Of a DNA stretch of 10,426 nt, positions 1 to 7,400 are shown in pieces. Within the stretch, counting starts at the first letter, position 1; each line of letters starts with the position of its first letter. Below the pieces are notes generated by a model. It made no database searches and was not told the DNA's origin. It saw only the letters and a list, made by a program, of their open reading frames with translations. Both the position numbers and the translations under genes were made by a program. Source of the DNA: Elusimicrobia bacterium CG03_land_8_20_14_0_80_50_18 (lineage in GTDB: Bacteria; CG03); contig PEUP01000058.1 in the NCBI GenBank assembly GCA_002780705.1, forward strand, positions 1-10,426, given 5' to 3'.

Positions 1-942
1 AAATCCAAGCAGCGTAAGGTCAAGTTTCAGCGATTCGGGATCCAGAAGACGCATCACGATTTTCTCGCCGAAGGCTGTCGGCAGGACCGACACACGCAGA
101 TCTATTCCCTTGTTCTGAACCTTTATCTTAATCCTGCCGTCCTGGGGAAGGCGGTGCTCGGCGATATCCAGTTTCGCCATGATCTTAAGACGGCTCGACA
201 AGGCGTTCTGAAGTTTTTTCGGCGGAGCTGTCACCTCGTGAAGCACGCCGTCAATACGGTAGCGGACGCGCAGAGAGGTTTCAAAGGGTTCTATGTGAAT
301 ATCACTGGCTCCCGCTGTCACGGCGCCGCCTAAAATCAGGTTGACTATTTTAATGACGGGGGCGTCTTCACCCTGGGCTTCCAGCGCTATTATGTCGGAA
401 CCGGTGTCTTCTTCCTTAACCAGTTCAACATCATCGCCGGAGCCGTCGGAAGGCCCGTCCATTTCTTTGAGAATATCCGCCATGGAACCTTTTGCTCCGT
501 AGTATTTGTCAATAGCGTTTTTAATTTCAACTTCACTGGCAATGACAACTTTAATGTTTCTGCCCGTCATCATTTTCAGGTCGTCAACAGCGAAAACATT
601 GGCGGGATCGCTCATCGCTATGGTCAGCTCGCCGCCCTCAAGAGCGATAGGTATCAGTTTCTGATGCCGGACAATTGTTTCCGGGACTGTCTGAATGACG
701 CTTGCGGGAATATCGCCGTATTCGTTAAGGCTGACATAGGAAACATTGCACTGTTTGCCGAGGAAGGCAAGAAGCACATCCTCCGTGATAAAACCCATGG
801 CCATAAGTATCTGGCCGAGTTTCCCGCCGCGCTCTTTCTGTTCCTGAAGGGCCGTCTGAAGCTGTTCGGCGCTTATGATGCCCACATCAACCAGAAGGTC
901 GCCCAGTCTTTTCTTTCCCAGTTTCTGTTCTTCTTTAGCCAT
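1..942 (-). CDS. pilB: Type IV pilus assembly / type II secretion ATPase, PilB/GspE family (partial, C-terminus outside window)
   Basis: This is a cytoplasmic hexameric ATPase that powers pilus or pseudopilus assembly at the inner membrane. The 314 visible residues form one unbroken frame. Residues about 10-155 are a MshEN-type N-terminal domain, beginning KRLGDLLVDVGIISAEQLQ and followed by a second KLGQIL..MGFITED half-repeat. An acidic linker (about 160-200) follows. The ATPase then begins with ASDIHIEP (212-219), HRLPQDGRI (263-271) and GEKIVMRLLD (292-301). The window ends before Walker A, so catalytic residues are not seen; family proteins are about 560-580 aa. The ATG at 942 shares one base with the pta stop (TAATG) and has GGAG about 10 bases upstream, so translation is probably coupled to pta. 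PilB and GspE cannot be separated reliably from this half; the symbol is the better guess. Confidence 0.88.
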   Translation of the reverse strand, partial: MAKEEQKLGKKRLGDLLVDVGIISAEQLQTALQEQKERGGKLGQILMAMGFITEDVLLAFLGKQCNVSYVSLNEYGDIPASVIQTVPETIVRHQKLIPIALEGGELTIAMSDPANVFAVDDLKMMTGRNIKVVIASEVEIKNAIDKYYGAKGSMADILKEMDGPSDGSGDDVELVKEEDTGSDIIALEAQGEDAPVIKIVNLILGGAVTAGASDIHIEPFETSLRVRYRIDGVLHEVTAPPKKLQNALSSRLKIMAKLDIAEHRLPQDGRIKIKVQNKGIDLRVSVLPTAFGEKIVMRLLDPESLKLDLTLLGF

Positions 943-1889
943 TAGTTATTTTCTCCGCATTGCGTAGCTGTGAAAAGCGCTACATTGATTATATCATATT
1001 CAGAGCAGCCCCGCGAGAGGTCATTGCCCGGTTTGTCCAGCCCCTGCAGAACAGGCCCTATAGCGGAAGCTCCGGCGAGCCTCTCTACAAGTTTGTATCC
1101 TATGTTGCCGCTGTTCAAATCGGGGAATATCAGCACATTCGCTCCGCCCTTCCATTCCCCCCCTGTTTTTTTCATGGCGATCTCCGGCACCAGCGCCGCG
1201 TCAGCCTGAATCTCGCCGATAAACTCAAAATCCCTTTTCTCACTCTTCAGGATTTCCCATGCGCGCCGGACCTTAGCGGGAGAAAGGGCCGTAGCGGAGC
1301 CCAGGGTTGAAAAAGAGAGGAGCGCGACCTTTGCTCCATCGCCTATAAAGGTTTTGTATGAGCGGGCGGTCTGAAGAGCTATATCGGCGAGCTGCTCCGA
1401 TGTAGGCGCGGGGATGATGGCGCAGTCGGCAAAAAGCATATTCCGTTCATTCAATATCATAAGAAAAAAACTGGAGAGTATCTTGGCCTCTTTTTTTAAG
1501 CCCACGCACCTCAGAAGCGCCCTCACGGTATCCGCGGTGGAACTGGAGGCTCCGCCGACAAAACCGTCAACAGAGCCTGTTTTCAGTTTCATGGCCGCGA
1601 AAAAGAGCGGGGAATTAAGCGCTTCCGCGGCCTGGTCGCGGGAATCATATTTCTTCGCGTTTGCCGAGTAAAAAGCATCTGTGAGAGCGTCGAACTCACT
1701 GTCATTACCAGGCCTGACGCACTCTATACCGGGAAGAGCATCCGCCCGGACAAGCACCGGCACAAGGAGTTTTTCCCTCAAAAGGGCCCGTGCGGCGGCA
1801 ACAACCCGCTCATCACTGCCCTCCGGAAAAATAATGCGTCTGGGCGACTTCTTTGCCTCGAATCTCAGTTTTTCTAATATATCCAACAT
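942..1889 (-). CDS. pta: Phosphate acetyltransferase (phosphotransacetylase)
   Basis: The enzyme interconverts acetyl-CoA plus phosphate with acetyl-phosphate plus CoA, in cytoplasmic acetate overflow or assimilation, normally partnered by acetate kinase (not in this window). The 315-aa protein is the short single-domain PTA/PTB form (usually about 330 aa), without the DRTGG/AAA N-terminal region of enterobacterial Pta. Visible family segments are FPEGSDERV (21-29), VGGASSSTADTVRA (111-124), LLSFSTLGSA (190-199), the FPDLNSGNIGYK segment (255-266), and GPVLQGLDKPGNDLSRGC (278-295), whose Ser292/Arg293 match the active-site Ser-Arg of the family. The ATG at 1889 is preferred. An in-frame TTG at 1895 would lie at or upstream of the predicted transcription start and gives no better N-terminus. 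There is no Shine-Dalgarno sequence; see the promoter entry. The gene overlaps pilB by one base. Confidence 0.93.
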   Translation of the reverse strand: MLDILEKLRFEAKKSPRRIIFPEGSDERVVAAARALLREKLLVPVLVRADALPGIECVRPGNDSEFDALTDAFYSANAKKYDSRDQAAEALNSPLFFAAMKLKTGSVDGFVGGASSSTADTVRALLRCVGLKKEAKILSSFFLMILNERNMLFADCAIIPAPTSEQLADIALQTARSYKTFIGDGAKVALLSFSTLGSATALSPAKVRRAWEILKSEKRDFEFIGEIQADAALVPEIAMKKTGGEWKGGANVLIFPDLNSGNIGYKLVERLAGASAIGPVLQGLDKPGNDLSRGCSEYDIINVALFTATQCGENN

Positions 1890-1892
1890 TTC

Positions 1893-1928
1893 CAATTATA
1901 GTATAGCTTCATACTTGCAAAATGTCAA
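1893..1928 (-). promoter_or_regulatory. Near-consensus sigma70 promoter of pta, predicting an almost leaderless mRNA
   Basis: On the minus strand there is a perfect TTGACA (1928-1923), a 17-base spacer and TATACT (1905-1900, five of six consensus bases). Transcription should start near 1893, only 1-6 bases before the pta ATG at 1889. An overlapping TATAAT (1900-1895) has a 22-base spacer and would place the start at the ATG itself. Either way there is no room for a ribosome binding site. The promoter lies in the 65-base gap between thrS and pta, so pta-pilB can be transcribed independently of thrS. Confidence 0.7.
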
Positions 1929-1941
1929 GCAAAACTTGCAA
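1913..1941 (-). repeat. Direct repeat TTGCAAGT x2, 21 bases apart, flanking the pta -35 box
   Basis: The 8-base word TTGCAAGT occurs at 1941-1934 and again at 1920-1913 on the minus strand. The spacing is 21 bases start to start, about two helical turns. The first copy is just upstream of TTGACA and the second is inside the promoter spacer. Each contains the palindrome TTGCAA. Two same-face sites around a -35 box are what a repressor or activator operator would look like. No regulator is identified, so this is a candidate only. Confidence 0.35.
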
Positions 1942-1954
1942 TTTCCATTTCGTT

Positions 1955-3682
1955 CTACTGCAAATTGTCAATCCCGTCCCTAAATTTCTTAATCAAATCT
2001 TCTGCACTGAAGGATCCGACATCGGCCTTCCTGTCTCTGAGCGCTATATTGCCGCTGTCGGCTTCTTTGTCCCCTATGATTCCTACATAGGGCACATGCT
2101 CCGTGATAGCGTTCCTGATTTTTTTATTCAGGCTTAGATTTCTGCTGTCAAGAGAGACGCGTATACCCGCGTCAAGCAATCGCTCCAGAATTTTCTCCGC
2201 GGCAACAATATTTTTCTCATTTATTGTCACTATCCTCAGCTGCTGCGGCGCAAGCCAGAGGGGGAAATTTGCGGCATACTGTTCGGTGAGCATGCCCACA
2301 AACCTTTCGATTGAGCCGAGAATAGCCCTGTGTATCATAAAAGGCGTCCGCTTCTCACCTTTTTCATCTATGTAAAACATTGAAAATCTGTCGGGAAGGT
2401 TGAAATCAAACTGTATGGTGGAGCACTGCCAGAGTCTGCCGAGGGCGTCTTTTATCTTTATATCTATCTTGGGGCCGTAGAAAGCTCCGCCGCCCTCGTC
2501 CATCTCATAATCTATGTTTTTGGACTCAACCGCTTTCCTGAGAGCGTCTTCCGCCAGAGCCCAGTTTTTCAAATCTCCGACATATTTTTTTTCAGGACGG
2601 GTTGATATGTATATCTTGAACTCCTTAAAGCCGAAGGCCGAAAGAAATTTCAGGGCAAAATCAAAAACACTCTCTATTTCTTTCATTACCTGCTCTTCCG
2701 ACACTATGATGTGAGCGTCGTCTATGGTGAAACCCCGCACCCTCAAAAGGCCGTGGAGCACGCCGCTTTTTTCAAATCTGTAAACGGTGCCGAGTTCAGC
2801 AAGCCTCACTGGAAGGTCCCTGTAGGAATGAAGTGAGCTTGAATATATCTTGATGTGGCCGGGGCAGTTCATGGGGCGCACCCTGTAAGGTTTGCCCTCA
2901 ATATCCATACTGGAATACATCATCTCGGAGTAATTCTCAAGATGTCCTGAAATACGGTAGAGCTCTTCGCTGGCCACATGCGGGGTGCGCACCAGCTGAT
3001 AGCCGTTTCGCAAATGCTCTTTTTTCCAGAAGCCCTCTATTATCTCAAGCAGCTGAGCTCCGTCAGGATGCCAGTATATGAGCCCCGGGCCGGACTCCGG
3101 ATGTATGCTGAACAGATGCTTTCCTATCACCCGGTGGTCGCGCTTTTTCGCTTCTTCCAGGAACTTCACATATTTCATCAAATCGTCTTTTGTAAAAAAA
3201 GCCGTCCCATAGACGCGCTGAAGCATTTTATTCTTCTCCGAACCTCTCCAGTACGCGCCGGCGATATCAAGAAGCTGAAAATTTCTGAGCTCTCCCGAGT
3301 GCTCAATATGAGGCCCGCGGCAGAGATCCGTGAAATCGCCCAGCTCGTAGAGCGACAGCTCCTCGTCTTTAATCTCGTTTATGAGCTCGGTCTTGTATAT
3401 CTGGCCCTTTTCCGAGAAAAATTTGAGAGCTTCAGCTTTTTTCAGGCTGTAACGCCGGAAGGGCAGTTTTTCTTTGATGATCTTCTGCATTTCCGCGGAA
3501 ATCTTTTTGAAATCTTCCGGCCTGATCGCCGCCTCAAGGTCAAAATCATAATAAAAGCCGTTTTCTATCGACGGGCCGATGGCGAATCTGACATCTTTAT
3601 ACAGGCGCTGTACGGCGGCGGCCATGATATGGGCGGCCGAGTGCCTCAGCGTTTCAAGAGAATATTTATTTTCGTTCATCAT
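1955..3682 (-). CDS. thrS: Threonine--tRNA ligase lacking the TGS domain
   Basis: ThrRS charges tRNA-Thr with threonine in the cytoplasm. The 575-aa protein begins directly with the N2 editing domain: HSAAH (14-18) and CRGPH (121-125) supply the usual His/His/Cys/His set. The class II catalytic core has motif 1 near 211-235, MNCPGH (271-276) with zinc ligand Cys273, DDAHI (321-325) with His324, and motif 3 with His451 (MIHRAILGSIER). The anticodon-binding domain is about 478-575. Standard bacterial ThrRS is about 640 aa with a TGS domain in the first 60 residues; that domain is missing here. The open frame extends upstream to 3754, but those 24 codons run through the tRNA-Val gene, so they are not a real N-terminus. 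ATG 3682 or the adjacent 3679, after GCGGAAAA, is the likely start. It lies 35 bases after tRNA-Val and is probably co-transcribed with both tRNAs. Confidence 0.95.
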   Translation of the reverse strand: MMNENKYSLETLRHSAAHIMAAAVQRLYKDVRFAIGPSIENGFYYDFDLEAAIRPEDFKKISAEMQKIIKEKLPFRRYSLKKAEALKFFSEKGQIYKTELINEIKDEELSLYELGDFTDLCRGPHIEHSGELRNFQLLDIAGAYWRGSEKNKMLQRVYGTAFFTKDDLMKYVKFLEEAKKRDHRVIGKHLFSIHPESGPGLIYWHPDGAQLLEIIEGFWKKEHLRNGYQLVRTPHVASEELYRISGHLENYSEMMYSSMDIEGKPYRVRPMNCPGHIKIYSSSLHSYRDLPVRLAELGTVYRFEKSGVLHGLLRVRGFTIDDAHIIVSEEQVMKEIESVFDFALKFLSAFGFKEFKIYISTRPEKKYVGDLKNWALAEDALRKAVESKNIDYEMDEGGGAFYGPKIDIKIKDALGRLWQCSTIQFDFNLPDRFSMFYIDEKGEKRTPFMIHRAILGSIERFVGMLTEQYAANFPLWLAPQQLRIVTINEKNIVAAEKILERLLDAGIRVSLDSRNLSLNKKIRNAITEHVPYVGIIGDKEADSGNIALRDRKADVGSFSAEDLIKKFRDGIDNLQ

Positions 3683-3717
3683 TTTTCCGCGCGGCAAAGA
3701 CGCCGCATGCAAAATTT

Positions 3718-3791
3718 TGGGTGCGGCAGGATTCGAACCTGCGACCCCCGCCATGTCAAGGCGATACTCTAACCAACTGAGCTACGCACCC
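3718..3791 (-). tRNA. tRNA-Val (anticodon GAC)
   Basis: The full cloverleaf folds by eye. The acceptor stem is GGGTGCG/CGCACCC. The D arm is GCTC/GAGT (last pair G-T). The anticodon stem is TCGCC/GGCGG with loop TTGACAT, giving anticodon GAC. The T arm is GCAGG-TTCGAAT-CCTGC. The discriminator at 3718 is A, as expected for valine tRNAs. The following bases are AAATTTT, so CCA is not encoded and must be added by tRNA nucleotidyltransferase. It is the second tRNA of a pair and sits immediately upstream of thrS. Confidence 0.95.
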
Positions 3792-3873
3792 GCTAATATT
3801 GCATACTTGCCGGACTGACGCCTCCGGACTTTCAGCGGATAATCCTGCAAGCGCAACTTAAACTCTAATTTTA

Positions 3874-3946
3874 AGGCACGGGTCGGATTCGAACCGACGG
3901 ATGGAAGTTTTGCAGACTTCTCCCTTAGCCACTTGGGTACCGCGCC
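3874..3946 (-). tRNA. tRNA-Cys (anticodon GCA)
   Basis: The acceptor stem GGCGCGG/CCGTGCC has one G-T pair. The anticodon stem GAAGT/ACTTC encloses loop CTGCAAA, giving anticodon GCA. The T arm is GTCGG-TTCGAAT-CCGAC. The discriminator at 3874 reads T (U73), the identity base recognised by cysteinyl-tRNA synthetase. CCA is not encoded. The tRNA-Val gene starts 82 bases downstream; that gap contains no open frame or strong promoter, so the two are probably cut from one precursor. Confidence 0.95.
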
Positions 3947-3952
3947 GCATAA

Positions 3953-3988
3953 GGGATAAATTTATCAAATAAATGACGCTGTTGTCAA
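3953..3988 (-). promoter_or_regulatory. Probable promoter of the tRNA-Cys / tRNA-Val / thrS transcript
   Basis: On the minus strand there is a perfect TTGACA (3988-3983), then 17 bases, then ATAAAT (3965-3960), a weaker -10; shifting by one gives TAAATT. Transcription would start near 3953, about 7 bases before the tRNA-Cys 5' end at 3946, which is typical for tRNA operons. The -10 lies inside a perfect 12-base palindrome, GATAAATTTATC (3955-3966). The -35 and its position are convincing; the exact -10 is not. Confidence 0.55.
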
Positions 3989-4001
3989 TTTAATCCGGGC
4001 A

Positions 4002-4033
4002 GGACATCCTTAATGTCCCCGTATGCGGGACAT
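4002..4033. repeat. Overlapping inverted repeats (GGACAT / ATGTCCC / GGGACAT), two mutually exclusive hairpins
   Basis: On the plus strand, GGACAT (4002-4007) pairs with ATGTCC (4013-4018) across a 5-base loop. The same arm, extended to ATGTCCC (4013-4019), pairs perfectly with GGGACAT (4027-4033) across a 7-base loop. The middle arm can pair with only one partner at a time. No T-run follows on either strand, so this is not a standard intrinsic terminator. It could be a small REP-like palindromic element, a protein-binding site, or the folded 3' end of the metH-yhcH transcript. Confidence 0.5.
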
Positions 4034-4156
4034 CACAAATTTTCCGTCGATAATCTTGACCGTTAATTTCCCGAAATTTGTCCGGATAGCGCGCTGAAAG
4101 GCGTTATGTTTAAACCGTGAATAATGAGGGGGATCAAACCCGAATTTTAACGGCAA
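4010..4156 (-). other. Unexplained 48-codon open frame (TTG start to TAA), possible gene remnant
   Basis: Reading the minus strand from a possible TTG at 4156 gives 48 residues beginning LPLKFGFDPP and containing AIRTNFGKLTVKIIDGKF, with a stop at 4010. The composition looks protein-like, with charged and aromatic residues well spread. The FGxLTVKIxDGKxV stretch is faintly reminiscent of the YezD (DUF2292) core, but this is not a secure match. There is no ribosome binding site. The first seven codons and the first base of the eighth (4156-4134) overlap, in another frame, the tail of the yhcH pseudogene. It may be a remnant, part of a repeat, or chance. Confidence 0.2.
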
Positions 4157-4465
4157 CTTTTTTTACTTTTGAAATTTGACCGGACTTAATACCGGGCATA
4201 TGGAGGTCATCGGGAAAAAATATCGCGAACATTCCGGCCTCAACTTTTAATGAAGGAGGAATGTTCCTCATATAGAAAGTAGTCTTCTTTTTCATTCACA
4301 CAGACAGGCAAGTATTTTTTCAATGATGTTACACCTATCAATTCCACGCCGGAAACAACAGCCGGTGTGGAAAAATCAGTTTCACTGACATAAGCGAGCC
4401 CTTGGGCTATTCTGCCGTCAAGGCCGAAATACCAGCCCTGCGTTTTCAATTTTATCCATTATCAT
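4134..4465 (-). pseudogene. Decayed YhcH/YjgK/YiaL family (DUF386) gene
   Basis: Three frames must be joined to recover a YhcH-like protein of the cupin-like family, found in sugar and sialic acid catabolic loci. The N-terminus begins at ATG 4465 or 4459, overlapping the metH stop, and reads MDKIENAGL. An extra G at 4432-4433 shifts the frame. It continues YFGLDGRIAQGLAYVSETDF, then jumps straight to VVSGVELIGV; the roughly 40 residues normally between these blocks are missing. Near 4243-4246 the run AAAA (AAA expected) causes a premature TGA at 4240. One base over, the frame resumes with AGMFAIFFPDDLHMPG and ends KVAVKIRV at 4134. The C-terminal block is the most recognisable part of the family. 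Two frameshifts plus a deletion make a functional product unlikely. The position suggests it was once the second gene of a metH operon. Confidence 0.75.
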
Positions 4466-7400
4466 TTTGCGGATTAAAGCAAATGATGGCCGCGGTTGTG
4501 CTTTCGGGACTGAAGAAACCGGCTTCATTTACCGTTATGCCGATGCTTGCGGCGTCAAGAAGCTCATAAATTATCCTGTTATTTTCCATATCGGGTATCG
4601 CCGGATAGCCGGGGCTCATCCTCCGGCTGTCCTCAAGGCCTGCGGCTTTGTTGAGCTCGCTGTGGAGCGTTTCGGCATAATCTTCCGCGACCCTGTCCGC
4701 GAGGCCCTTGAGATACAGCATGGATTCCGAATCGCCCGCCGCCATAAAATCGGCCGCTGCTTTTTCAGCGGCCAGGCCGGCCGTTGTGATCTGAAATCCG
4801 CAAACATCTTTTTTCTCTGAATCCGCTCCCAGAAACCATGTGTTCTCCACCGCCGCAGGGAAGGATAGCTCAGCTATTTTTTTACCGGGGTTATCTATGC
4901 CGTAGACAAAAAGTTTGCGGCCGCGGGCGCTGCAGGGAAACACCGCGGATATGCCTCGGGCCTCTATCCAATTATTCTCTTTTGATTTACTGATCCAGTC
5001 TTCGGCCAGGGCTTTGAATACCGCTTCATTTTCTTTTGACATTTTCCAGTTCAGGTTTTTTAAGTGTTTGAAATTGATTTTCAGCTTGTCTACATCAACA
5101 GCGCTGACTTTGCGGAAAGCTTTTACTTTTGGCGGCTCGTAAGCGGATGAACCCGCCGCGGCGGGGCTCTTCTTTTGACCGGAAGTTTTACCCTTGCGCG
5201 GAGTGAGAGCGCCTTTGAGTTTCTTGAGATTGGCCGAGAGCAAAGCTTCTTTTTCCTTAGACAGCAGGCGCTCAAGGACATTCACCCCGTCCATGGCGGA
5301 TGGGCAGTAGAACACATCCTTTTTCAATTCGCCCTCAACGAGACTGCCCTCTTGCGAGGCTTTCGCCGCGAGAGCCGTGTTCACCGGAGCCCCGCCTATG
5401 AGCAGCGGAATATCCAGCTTCGCCTTTTTCATCTCACGGGCAAGATCTATCATGTGGCCGGATGTCTGAACGAGAAGAGCGCTGGCGCTTATGGCAAGCG
5501 CTTTCGCCGCTATGGCTTTTTTAACAAATTCCGAGGCGGGCACCTGTACGCCGAGATCTATGACTTTATAACCGTAATTCTCAAACAGCGTTTTGATCAG
5601 ATCCTTGCCTATGCAGTGCACATCCTGATAGACTGTCCCTATAACCACGACGCCTTTTTTCTGCGGGGCCATATTCTCATTTTTCATGTGGTCTTCCAGC
5701 CATGCCATTACCTGTTTCATAAGGTCCGCGGATCTCAGCAGATGCGGAAGTGAGATGAGGCCTTCTGAAAAACGATCGCCAAGTTCCGACATCGCGGTCA
5801 TAAGATAATCATTGATAAATTCCAGCGCTCCTATGCTTTTCCCCTGCTTTGACGAGAGCGCCGCGGCGGCATCACTGACAATCATATCACCGTATGATTT
5901 CCCGTTGATTTTCACATCGGCCCTCTGGCGGTAGGCGGATATTATCTTTTCTCTGACCCTGTCCGCGGGCGCGAGAGATTCGTATGACAGCGTCGGCGCC
6001 GAGGATATTCCTTTTTTCATATCGGCGATATTCTCAAGTCCGGCAAACGCCGCCATGTCTTTCTTCAATATCACCCTGCGCGCCAGATCATAATCCCTTT
6101 CGTCTATACTCTCAACGGGAATATAATGATTCGGGTTGACGATCACCGCGTCCAGACCCTTTTTTGCCGCCTCATCCAGAAAAACCGAAGTCAGGATCTT
6201 TCTCATATAAGGTTTTCGCGCGAGGCCGTTTGTCAGATTGCTCACCCCTATAATGGTCCGCGCACCCTTTGCCAGATTCTTGATCCCGGAAATCGCGTTC
6301 AGAGATTCCAGGGCGAAATTCATATCCTCATCGCTTTCCGATCCTATGGGAAAAGCGTTTATGTCTATAAAAAGCTGATCGGCTTTCACACCGTAACCGG
6401 CGCATCGTCTGATTATCTCTCCCGCTATGCGTATTTTTTCAGACGCGGTGACGGCGGGGCCGCTGTTATCAGCGGAAAGCGCCACATACACCGGATTGAA
6501 AAAAGCTGTTTTGGACACAATTATATCCAGTTTGCTTTTGCCGTCTTCAAAATCTTCCAGCGATATGGAATTGATCATGGGCCTTCCGGGATACGCTTTT
6601 ACTCCCGCGATGAGAGCCTCGGGGTCAAAGGAATCTATACAGAGAGCCCCGTGAAAATCCGAGCAGATATGCTGTATAACTTGAGGCAGGATTTTTTTGG
6701 TGTCCGCGACATTTGAATCCATGCACACATCAAGTATATTGAGTCCCAATCCGTCAATCTGATCACGCACGACATCATCAAGAGCGTTATAATCTATGCC
6801 GCCCGGGACATTTTCCACGGCCTCACGCACCTTTTTGGAACCCCGCGCGTTCAGGCGTTCGCCTATTTGAATCAGTCCCGATTTCCCGTCAAGAGGCACT
6901 ATCTTCTGAGGCCCGGAGATAAAAGTGTTTGCGCTTATTTTTCTCTTGAGCGGTTTTAAATTTTTCACAAGGTCGGCCAGAGCCTTTATATGAGCGGGAG
7001 CGGTTCCGCAACAGCCTCCAACGATATTGACCCCGTAATTTTCCACATACTTTTTTAATGTCACGCTGAAATCCGTCGGAGAGAGTTTATAAACCGTCCG
7101 GCCGTTTTCCGAAACCGGCATTCCGGCGTTCGGCAGAACAGATATCGGCAGATGAGAAAACGACGAAATCTCCGAAACCGCCTTTTCCATGAGCCCGGGG
7201 CCGAGAGAGCAGTTGATTCCGAAAACATCAATCCCCAGCCCTTGTAGCGCGCAAGCGGCGGCCTGTATGTCCGTGTTGAAAAGCTGCATACGGGCATGTT
7301 TATCAACCGTCACCTGGACCATGACCGGGAGTTTGATGGCCCGCTCTTTCATCGCCCTCAAAGCGCCCGCGACAGCCGCTTTTATTTCAAGAACATCCTG

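Noticed and set aside
3683..3754. A 24-residue upstream extension of ThrRS (MAGVAGSNPAAPK...)
   Set aside because: It is translation through the tRNA-Val gene; true homologues start near MNENKYSLE, and the tRNA fold is unambiguous.
2978..3772. A 264-codon open frame on the plus strand
   Set aside because: It lies opposite thrS and extends into tRNA-Val; the minus-strand frame has all ThrRS motifs, so this is a shadow.
3810..3830. CCGGACT direct repeat and GGATAATCC palindrome between the two tRNAs
   Set aside because: Too short to distinguish from chance in a tRNA spacer; probably processing spacer only.
5175..6716. Plus-strand open frames of 192 and 196 codons
   Set aside because: They are antisense to the pterin, cobalamin and linker regions of metH and show no family motif.
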